A stretch of 15,673 nucleotides of DNA. Origin: Desulfurobacterium sp. (GTDB lineage: Bacteria; Aquificota; Aquificia; Desulfurobacteriales; Desulfurobacteriaceae). A program made the position numbers and the translations under genes. This document shows, piece by piece, positions 1-5,741 of the stretch; the stretch's first letter is position 1, and the number at the start of each line of letters is the position of its first letter. The notes beneath the pieces were generated by a model that saw only the letters and a list, made by a program, of their open reading frames with translations, did no database searches and was not told where the DNA came from. Location: contig JALSLT010000052.1 in NCBI GenBank assembly GCA_026988135.1, positions 1 through 15,673 of the forward strand, read 5' to 3'.

Positions 1-1
1 A

Positions 2-361
2 GACGAAACATTCTACACAGACGCAAGATTCATGGTTGACGAAACTCCGATTCCTGATGAAACTATTGTTATAAAACCTTCCGTTATTACTGTTTCAACT
101 TACTCGGTAGGCTATAATATCAATGATCAAGCAGTTGAATATAAAGTAACCGTTACTGCCGTCATAAAACTGATAAAGTACGGCTACAAAAAACCTTTTA
201 AAACCTTAAATATCTCCGGATATCAATTTTACAGCGGAACAGGCGCTCCTGCAGAAATTGAAAGGAGAAAAAAAGAAGCAATAGAAATTGCCGCCAAGAA
301 GATATTCAGAAAACTGGCGGAAAAACTTTTGGAGGAAAGGGAAAGTGGAAAAATCAATTGA
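2..361 (+). CDS. LptE-like LPS-assembly lipoprotein, C-terminal part (5' end outside window)
   Basis: The reading frame is open from base 2, so this is the C-terminal ~119 residues of a longer protein; the internal ATG at 32 is probably not the start. A beta-rich stretch (STYSVGYNINDQAVEYKV, then VTAVIKLIKYG) is followed by a basic amphipathic helix beginning ERRKKEAIEIAAKKIF. That order (strands, aromatic segment, then an ER..A...AA..I...L helix) resembles the C-terminus of LptE, the outer-membrane lipoprotein that plugs LptD during lipopolysaccharide insertion. The lipobox that would prove a lipoprotein lies upstream of the window. The stop is 14 bases past the start of yedF, so the two are probably translated together. 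The family call is by pattern only; another small outer-membrane assembly lipoprotein is possible. Confidence 0.5.
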   Translation, partial: DETFYTDARFMVDETPIPDETIVIKPSVITVSTYSVGYNINDQAVEYKVTVTAVIKLIKYGYKKPFKTLNISGYQFYSGTGAPAEIERRKKEAIEIAAKKIFRKLAEKLLEERESGKIN

Positions 362-938
362 CTGCAAAGGATTACCCTGTCCTGAACCTGTATTAAAAAC
401 CAAACAGGCTCTTGAAGAGATTGAAGAAGGTATTATAACGGTAATAGTTGATAATAAAGCGGCAAAGGAGAACGTAAGCCGGTTTGCAAAAAATAAAGGT
501 TGCACTGTTGATGCTAAGGAGAAAGGAGAACTGTTCTACATAACCATAGCAAAAGGGTTTACCTGCACGCTTCCTGAGCAAACATCAGAAAAGAAAACAG
601 GAGATTACGCCGTCCTGATAGCATCCACCTACGTTGGTGAAGATAAGGAGTTGGGAAAAATTCTTATAAAAGGATTTATAAAAACTTTCATAAATGCAGA
701 ACCGCTCCCAAAAGGGATTGTTCTTATAAATACCGCCGTGAAACTCACATGTAAAGGCGCAGATAACGAAATTATAGAAGCATTAAAAGAACTTGAAAGC
801 AAAGGCGTAAAAATTATCTGCTGTGGAACATGCCTTAACTACTTTAATCTTCTTGAATCTCTTGAAGTGGGAGAGGCATCAAACGCTTACGATGTAGTCC
901 AGTTTTTATCAAACGCAAAAAGCGTTGTAAGGCTTTAG
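345..938 (+). CDS. yedF: YedF-type sulfurtransferase-like protein (TusA domain + DsrE-like domain)
   Basis: I chose the GTG at 345 because GGAGG at 331-335 sits 9 bases upstream and because translation then opens directly into the TusA fold; an upstream ATG at 288 lies inside the preceding gene. The product is 197 residues. Residues 1-70 are a TusA/SirA-like domain with the CPxP motif (C12-P-E-P15), whose cysteine carries persulfide in TusA. Residues ~86-197 are a DsrE-like domain ending with a CCGTC cluster (159-163) and the ELG, NTAVKL and SNAYDV signatures typical of YedF proteins. These two-domain proteins are annotated as linked to selenium metabolism or sulfur relay; their exact reaction is not settled. 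No selD, selA or selB is visible here. The cytoplasmic protein overlaps the preceding gene by 17 bases and is followed 10 bases later by dtd. Confidence 0.88.
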   Translation: MEKSIDCKGLPCPEPVLKTKQALEEIEEGIITVIVDNKAAKENVSRFAKNKGCTVDAKEKGELFYITIAKGFTCTLPEQTSEKKTGDYAVLIASTYVGEDKELGKILIKGFIKTFINAEPLPKGIVLINTAVKLTCKGADNEIIEALKELESKGVKIICCGTCLNYFNLLESLEVGEASNAYDVVQFLSNAKSVVRL

Positions 939-948
939 TGGAGAAAAT

Positions 949-1395
949 ATGAAAGTCGTTATTCAGAGAGTAAGTGAAGGGAAAGTAACTGTAAACGGAA
1001 AAATTACAGGAGCAATAAAGAGAGGAATTGTAGCCCTTGTAGGGTTTGAAAAAGGGGATTTACCCTCATTTTTGGAAAAGATGGCAGATAAAATAGTAAA
1101 CCTCAGAATCTTTGAAGATGAAAACGGAAAAATGAATCTTTCACTGAAAGAGATAAAAGGTGAACTTCTCCTTATACCAAATTTCACACTTGCAGCTGAC
1201 TGTAAAAAAGGCAGAAGGCCAAGTTTTCAATCATCAGAATCACCTGAAAAGGCAAAAGAGATGTTTGAAACGTTTGTCAAAATATGTCAAAAAGAGGTTC
1301 CTGTTAAAACAGGAGTATTTGGTGCTAATATGAAAGTTTACATTTTAAACGACGGTCCCGTAACTTTGATTTTAAACTCCAAAGAACTTTTTTAA
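949..1395 (+). CDS. dtd: D-aminoacyl-tRNA deacylase (DTD)
   Basis: This is a full-length 148-residue DTD homologue. The family hydrolyses D-aminoacyl-tRNA (and Gly-tRNAAla), removing mischarged amino acids in the cytoplasm. Seen: N-terminal MKVVIQRVSEGKV, the KI.NLRIFED block (48-57), KKGRRPSF (86-93), TGVFGANM (121-128), and the Gly-cisPro loop NDGPVT at 134-139. The second signature, normally SQFT, reads PNFT at residues 77-80, so serine and glutamine are replaced while Phe and Thr remain. Length and all other blocks are normal, so I treat it as functional with an atypical pocket. GGAG at 940-943 precedes the ATG closely; mscS starts 10 bases downstream behind a strong ribosome site, so all three genes are probably cotranscribed. 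Confidence 0.93.
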   Translation: MKVVIQRVSEGKVTVNGKITGAIKRGIVALVGFEKGDLPSFLEKMADKIVNLRIFEDENGKMNLSLKEIKGELLLIPNFTLAADCKKGRRPSFQSSESPEKAKEMFETFVKICQKEVPVKTGVFGANMKVYILNDGPVTLILNSKELF

Positions 1396-1405
1396 AGGAG
1401 GAAGG

Positions 1406-2488
1406 ATGGATTTTAACTTTGAGGTAGAAAAACTTTTAAAATATCTTCCTCCGCTGATTTTCATACTCTCTTCTGTTATTGTCATAAAACTTCGCCCGGT
1501 AATAAACAGAATTCTTATGAAACAGTTTGTAAAAGACAAAAAGATAACGAAGGGAGAAAGATTAACCCTTGAACTTTCAGCTATTCTAACCTACATACTG
1601 GCAACTTTTCTGTTTCACATGGGAGTGCTTCAACTTAATCCACCAGCTTTCTGGAGAAAAACCATAGACATAACCGCTTACTGCCTTTACATAGGATTTG
1701 CTACCTTCGGTGTTTTAAAATTGGTTGACATGGTTATCAACTATATGAGTGAAAAAACAAAAAAAACCGTTCCCATTTCAGAAGAACCTCTTGTAGAAAC
1801 ATATTTCTCAATGATTTCAAAAATAACAAAAATATTTATAGTTTTGATAGCTCTCATCATCCTTCTTGATAAACTTGGCTTTAACGTTACATCTTTAATA
1901 ACATCTCTTGGTGTTGGTTCTCTTGCCGTTGGTCTTGCTGCCCAGGACACAATAAAAAACTTCATCTCAGGTATTCTCCTTGTTACAGACAGACAGTTCA
2001 GAATAGGAGACAGGGTTTACATAAAAGATATCGATGTTGACGGTTACGTTTACGATATAGGACTTAGAACAACAAGAATCATCACGATAGCGGGAAACAA
2101 CTTAATTATTGTTCCAAATTCAAAACTGACCGAAGGAGTTATAGAAAACGCTCTTTATCCGGACGCAAAATTCAAAGATTCCGTAAAAATCGGTGTAGCC
2201 TACGGAAGCGATGTGGAACTTGTAAAAAAACTTATAATCGAAGCAATAGAATCCACCCAAGGAGTTTTAAGGGAACCGAAGCCGGCCATATTCTTCTTGA
2301 ATTTTGGAGATTCTGCCCTTATTTTTCAGGCTTTTTATCATGTTAGGAAAAAGGATGCTGCCTACGGAGTGAAATCCCTAATAAACGAAAAAATAGATAA
2401 GTTATTTAAAGAACATAACATAGATATTCCATTCCCGTGCAGAACAAATTACTTTCCGGAAGGAGTGAAGGTAAAAATTGAACAATAA
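1406..2488 (+). CDS. MscS-family small-conductance mechanosensitive channel
   Basis: The protein has 360 residues, compared with 286 in E. coli MscS. Hydrophobic segments lie at ~12-30, 57-75, 87-109 and 137-156, followed by the amphipathic pore helix at ~161-198, rich in Gly/Ala (SLGVGSLAVGLAAQDTIKNF). Then come the FRIGDRV strand and the beta domain (GLRTTRI, IIVPNSKL, residues 219-241), and a C-terminal alpha/beta domain. This order is diagnostic of MscS. Such channels open under membrane tension and release solutes during osmotic downshock; this one has one or two extra N-terminal helices, as in many YbdG/YnaI-like members. The ribosome site is nearly perfect (AAAGGAGG just before the ATG). 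Its last 11 bases overlap bioW. Which MscS subfamily it belongs to cannot be settled by eye. Confidence 0.93.
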   Translation: MDFNFEVEKLLKYLPPLIFILSSVIVIKLRPVINRILMKQFVKDKKITKGERLTLELSAILTYILATFLFHMGVLQLNPPAFWRKTIDITAYCLYIGFATFGVLKLVDMVINYMSEKTKKTVPISEEPLVETYFSMISKITKIFIVLIALIILLDKLGFNVTSLITSLGVGSLAVGLAAQDTIKNFISGILLVTDRQFRIGDRVYIKDIDVDGYVYDIGLRTTRIITIAGNNLIIVPNSKLTEGVIENALYPDAKFKDSVKIGVAYGSDVELVKKLIIEAIESTQGVLREPKPAIFFLNFGDSALIFQAFYHVRKKDAAYGVKSLINEKIDKLFKEHNIDIPFPCRTNYFPEGVKVKIEQ

Positions 2489-3284
2489 AAAACTTTTCAG
2501 TGTAAAGATGCGAGCGTGCAAAGAAGGAGAACATATATCAGGTGCCGAAAGAATTATAGAAGAAGGCTTTATCCCCAGCATAACTCAAAATTTATCCGAG
2601 AGAGCTTTAAATCACTCTAAAGGAAAACCTGACACAATAAACATAAAAATAGAACTTCTTGAAAAATCTCCCATACCGATAAAGACCTTACCCTTATACG
2701 AAATCACCGATAGAGAGAAATACTCTTTAAAAGAGATACTACGAGCACTATTTAGAAAAGCCGGAATTGATGAAAGCATAGGTTTCTCAATCTATAAAGC
2801 ACTTATAAGCGGCGCTTCTCCGGCAGCAACCGTCATGAGAGGAGCAATGGTTATAAACAAAGATACCGGTTTGAGACTTGAACCCGATAAGTTCAGAGGT
2901 ATAAGAGCTTCATATATGGATATTACTGAAAAAGCTCTCAATCATCTAAAAAAAAGTACCGGCAAAAATTACACTTCCAATATGCGAGATGCGATTATTC
3001 TTTCCTCCAAAGTTCTCCACCATAAAAACGTAGTAGCTGAGCTGTGTGTCTCAGACGATCCAGACTATACCACAGGTTACCTCTCCGTAAAAGGCCTCGG
3101 TTATGTAAGAATCAAGGACATCAAGCCGGAAGGATTACCGAAAGGAGGCAGAGCCTTTTTCGTAAAAGAGGAGCTCAATATAAAACAATTTATAGAATAC
3201 ATAGAAACAACCCCTGTTCTTATAACAGATGTAGGGAATTATTGCTGTTTACCTTTTCCCGAAATAGTTCCTCTTATAGGCTGA
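2478..3284 (+). CDS. bioW: 6-carboxyhexanoate--CoA ligase (pimeloyl-CoA synthetase)
   Basis: The product is 268 residues from a TTG start. BioW activates pimelate with ATP and CoA to pimeloyl-CoA, the carbon-chain precursor of biotin. Recognisable family blocks: FSVKMRACKEGEHISGAER (7-25), SKGKPD, RGIRASYMD, SSKVLHHKNVVAELC, and SDDPDYTTGY. The TTG is preferred over the in-frame ATG at 2508 because the conserved SV(K/R)MRA block would otherwise be cut; GAAGG lies about 6 bases upstream. The start overlaps the mscS stop by 11 bases, suggesting coupling. The last 15 residues (254-268) go beyond the usual family end and coincide with the segment overlapping the convergent bactofilin gene. No other biotin genes (bioF/A/D/B) are in the window, so they must be elsewhere. 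Confidence 0.95.
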   Translation: MNNKKLFSVKMRACKEGEHISGAERIIEEGFIPSITQNLSERALNHSKGKPDTINIKIELLEKSPIPIKTLPLYEITDREKYSLKEILRALFRKAGIDESIGFSIYKALISGASPAATVMRGAMVINKDTGLRLEPDKFRGIRASYMDITEKALNHLKKSTGKNYTSNMRDAIILSSKVLHHKNVVAELCVSDDPDYTTGYLSVKGLGYVRIKDIKPEGLPKGGRAFFVKEELNIKQFIEYIETTPVLITDVGNYCCLPFPEIVPLIG

Positions 3285-3664
3285 ATATTTGATTCATGAA
3301 ATTTTCCCGATGAAACTTTACCGGAAATAGTTGACCCTTGCTCTACTATAAAGTTTTTTGCAAAAATTTCTCCTTCAACAACAGAAGAAGCTTTAAGCTC
3401 CAATGTCTCTGACCTAATATTTCCTTTTATCGTTCCCTGAACAATCAAAATATCCGCATTAACATTCCCCGTAACCGCAGATGATGCACCTAAAATCACA
3501 TAATCTCCTTCTATATCTCCTTCAATTTGACCGTCTATTCTTACCTTCCCTTCCGCCTTTATATTGCCGGATACTTTCAATTCTTTGGAAAGTATGCTTT
3601 TTATTTCCGAAGAGCTGTAATCCTTTTTAGGCTTCATCTCTTTCTTATCTCCTTTTCCAAACAT
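3239..3664 (-). CDS. bactofilin (polymer-forming cytoskeletal protein)
   Basis: A 141-residue protein with a short charged N-terminus (1-28) and a bactofilin core (~29-120). The core is made of repeated short strands with Gly and small residues every six or so positions (VSGNIKAEG, VRIDGQIEGDIEG, AVTGNVNADI, GTIKGNIRS, VVEGEIFAKN), which is the right-handed beta-helix pattern of bactofilins. These proteins polymerise without nucleotide and scaffold cell-wall enzymes at the membrane. The ATG at 3664 is chosen because GGAGG (3674-3678) is 9 bases upstream; the more upstream TTG at 3673 abuts that site and could not use it. The start lies inside the 3' end of the M23 peptidase gene (20-base overlap). 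The 3' end overlaps bioW antisense by 46 bases. Confidence 0.93.
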   Translation of the reverse strand: MFGKGDKKEMKPKKDYSSSEIKSILSKELKVSGNIKAEGKVRIDGQIEGDIEGDYVILGASSAVTGNVNADILIVQGTIKGNIRSETLELKASSVVEGEIFAKNFIVEQGSTISGKVSSGKFHESNIQPIRGTISGKGKQQ

Positions 3665-4523
3665 TTCCCGCAACCTCCAAAAATTTCATCGGATTTACCC
3701 ACCGGTTATTTTTCATAATACCGTAGTGAAGATGAGGTCCGGTACTCCTTCCCGTACTCCCCATTTCCCCAACCGCTTGTCCTAGCTTAAGCCATTGACC
3801 TTTTTTAACATATATCTTCCTCAAATGAGCATACACGGTTTCATACCCGGAAGAATGGCGAACAACAACCATTTTTCCCCATCCGGCCCATCTTCCCACC
3901 CGAACAACCTTCCCGTCAGCAGTAACTTTAACCGGAGTACCTCGCTTATTTGAAATATCAACTCCCGGATGAAAAGCAAGAAGACGGGTAAAGGGATCTA
4001 TCCTCATACCAAACTTTGATGAAATTTTGCCGGAAGTAGGAACACCGAGGGGGTATATTTTCAAAGTTGAGATAAGTTTATCAACTGTGTCTATAGAATC
4101 GTAAAGCTGGTCTGTAGTCATATTTTCAACAGGTATATAGACACCGCCTCGATTTCCGGCAGAAATTTTCAACTTTCTCTTTATACCAGCCGTTTTAATG
4201 ATAGCATCTATCATCTTAACCCGTTGAGATAGAGCCTTTACAACTTGTTTTTTCTCTTTTTCCAGCTCCGAAACTTGAGACGAAAGATTTCCTCTTTCTT
4301 CTGATAGGCGAGCTATTTTTTCCTGTAGAATTCCATTCTCCTTTGCAACATGCGACAATTTTAACGTTGAATTGACAGCAAGATAGGAAACAAAACAAAC
4401 GAAAAATAAAACGGAAAAGAAAGCTATTTTTATCTTTTTCGGGGAAACAATAAAAGTTTTATGCTCCTTTAACTCATCTTCTATAACAATTATTTGGACT
4501 TTATCTTTATTAAAATTAAACAC
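3645..4523 (-). CDS. membrane-anchored M23 (LytM-type) peptidoglycan endopeptidase
   Basis: The start is GTG at 4523, with AGGAG about 6-8 bases upstream; the product has 292 residues. Order: cytoplasmic N-terminus (1-31), one membrane anchor (~32-50), a periplasmic coiled coil (~58-112), a linker, and a C-terminal M23 domain (~160-282). Zinc ligands and catalytic histidines are all present: H185 and D189 in HPGVD, H233 in YAHL, and H264/H266 in HLH. An active Zn-dependent enzyme that cuts peptide crosslinks in murein is therefore expected. Gene order (peptidase then overlapping bactofilin) mirrors bactofilin-M23 pairs known to control helical or curved cell shape (for example CcmA with Csd peptidases in Helicobacter). 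The start is 29 bases after the panE stop, so these may form one transcript. Confidence 0.94.
   Translation of the reverse strand: MFNFNKDKVQIIVIEDELKEHKTFIVSPKKIKIAFFSVLFFVCFVSYLAVNSTLKLSHVAKENGILQEKIARLSEERGNLSSQVSELEKEKKQVVKALSQRVKMIDAIIKTAGIKRKLKISAGNRGGVYIPVENMTTDQLYDSIDTVDKLISTLKIYPLGVPTSGKISSKFGMRIDPFTRLLAFHPGVDISNKRGTPVKVTADGKVVRVGRWAGWGKMVVVRHSSGYETVYAHLRKIYVKKGQWLKLGQAVGEMGSTGRSTGPHLHYGIMKNNRWVNPMKFLEVAGNVWKRR
3674..3678 (-). promoter_or_regulatory. Shine-Dalgarno GGAGG inside the upstream peptidase gene
   Basis: On the minus strand the site reads GGAGG and lies within the last codons of the M23 peptidase gene, 9 bases before the ATG at 3664. It decides the bactofilin start and implies that ribosomes finishing the peptidase can reinitiate on the bactofilin. 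Confidence 0.7.
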
Positions 4524-4552
4524 TTCTCTCTCCTGAAAAGTTTAAGATGGCG

Positions 4553-5491
4553 CTATTTTAACACAGGAAGTTTTCTTTTTTCATCAACAAGTTTCACAGT
4601 CCCGTAAACACATTTATTGAAAGGAACATCAATTTCCCTTTCTTTTGCTTTTCTTATTAAAGCTCCGGTTATCCCTTCTATCTCTATAGGTTTACCTCTC
4701 TCAAAATCAAGAAGCATTGAGGTTTTATACTTCATCAAATCTTCAGAAGACTTAAGGTATCCTTTAACTGTTTTTTCTTTCAATTTAACATCGTAAGCTT
4801 TGGCTACTTCTTTGCACTCAACCATAAGATTTTTCACAATTTCATAGGTTTCCTTCATATTTAAAATTTCACCCACAGTTGCTCTCGTAATAACCGAGTA
4901 AGGATTAAAAGCTACATTCCACATAAGCTTTTTCCACAAAGTATAGTTTATGTCTTTTGATATTCTTACATCTATACCTGCCTCCTTCATGTCGGACGCA
5001 ATAGCTTCAACCCTATCGGAAATAACCTTATTAAGCTCACCTATTTCAAGAAGTCCGGCAGCTTCATGAACAACGTCCCCCGGCTCTTTTACGTAAGAAC
5101 CTATAAAGGCAGTAGCTCCAATAACTCTTTCCTCTCCAATATATTTTGCCAATATCTCTTCATTTTCTATACCGTTTTGGATGGAAACAACGGAAAAAAC
5201 ACCATCAACTTTTGAAAGTTTTCGGGCAACATCCTCTGTATCATAAGATTTCACACACAGCAAAACAGTATCACAATCTTTAAGAGAATTATAGGAATCT
5301 GTGAAAATTATCCTGTCCGACTCTCTAACAGTAAACTTCCCCTGCTTATAACTTTCAACCGTTAACCCCTTATTCACAAATACATTTAAGTACTTGGGTT
5401 TTGATAGAAAAACCGTTTTGAATCCCGCATTTGCCAACATAGAGCCGTAAAATCCACCGACTCCACCAATACCAACAACACCATATTTCAT
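4553..5491 (-). CDS. panE: 2-dehydropantoate 2-reductase (ketopantoate reductase)
   Basis: The protein has 312 residues, the normal family length (~300). PanE reduces ketopantoate to pantoate with NADPH, feeding pantothenate and CoA synthesis in the cytoplasm. The N-terminal Rossmann domain carries GIGGVGGFYG (7-16); IQNGIEN (104-110) is the conserved Asn loop; WKKLMWNVAFNP (186-197) holds the catalytic lysine (probably K188) and the substrate-binding Asn; and the IEIEGI segment around E270 matches the conserved C-terminal acid. GGAGAG lies about 7 bases before the ATG. It is transcribed divergently from ligA. Paralogues acting on other 2-oxo acids exist in this family, so the precise substrate is inferred. 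Its link to the peptidase and bactofilin appears to be simple co-location. Confidence 0.9.
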   Translation of the reverse strand: MKYGVVGIGGVGGFYGSMLANAGFKTVFLSKPKYLNVFVNKGLTVESYKQGKFTVRESDRIIFTDSYNSLKDCDTVLLCVKSYDTEDVARKLSKVDGVFSVVSIQNGIENEEILAKYIGEERVIGATAFIGSYVKEPGDVVHEAAGLLEIGELNKVISDRVEAIASDMKEAGIDVRISKDINYTLWKKLMWNVAFNPYSVITRATVGEILNMKETYEIVKNLMVECKEVAKAYDVKLKEKTVKGYLKSSEDLMKYKTSMLLDFERGKPIEIEGITGALIRKAKEREIDVPFNKCVYGTVKLVDEKRKLPVLK

Positions 5492-5741
5492 AGCAAACTC
5501 TCCATTTCCATTTTCACACTGAGGCTATTTAAAAACTCCTAATTTAGCTTCAAAAGATATTAAGATTCCTCGGTTGCAAAACAACCTCAGAGTGACAAAG
5601 AAAGTCATTCCGAGGGCAAAGCCGGAAGGATCTCTTAAAATTTATAGTCAGTTTTTCAAACACCTTTCTTTTTGCACTTTCAAATCTTACCAAAAGAGGC
5701 TATTATTTTTTATAGGTTCTAAATTTTCAACCGGAGGAAAC
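5492..5741. other. divergent intergenic region between panE and ligA
   Basis: This spacer of 250 bases holds the palindromic repeat at 5562-5636. The rest must contain promoters for panE (left) and ligA (right), but I see no convincing paired -35/-10 boxes. An open frame runs from 5574 through it into ligA, but it crosses the repeat and has no ribosome site, so I do not count it as coding. Confidence 0.5.
5562..5636. repeat. imperfect palindromic intergenic repeat (REP/MITE-like)
   Basis: Two arms form an imperfect inverted repeat. The left arm is 5562-5596 (AAGATTCCTCGG... to CAGAGTGAC) and the right arm is 5604-5636 (GTCATTCCGAG... to GGAAGGATCTCTT), with a short loop AAAGAAA at 5597-5603. 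The outer AGAT(T)CCT / AGGATCT and inner GTGAC / GTCAT ends pair. The wording (GTCATTCCGAG...GGATCT) matches a style of non-coding repeat scattered between genes in many bacteria. It lies in the divergent panE-ligA spacer. Only one copy is in this window, so repetition elsewhere in the genome is inferred. Confidence 0.6.

Noticed and set aside
3044..3292. 82-residue plus-strand frame overlapping the end of bioW
   Set aside because: It is the +1 shadow of bioW, basic and low in sense, with no family features.
5574..5741. In-frame upstream extension of LigA by 56 codons
   Set aside because: It begins inside the palindromic repeat, has no ribosome site and matches no ligase sequence; the ATG at 5742 has GGAGG and fits the family.
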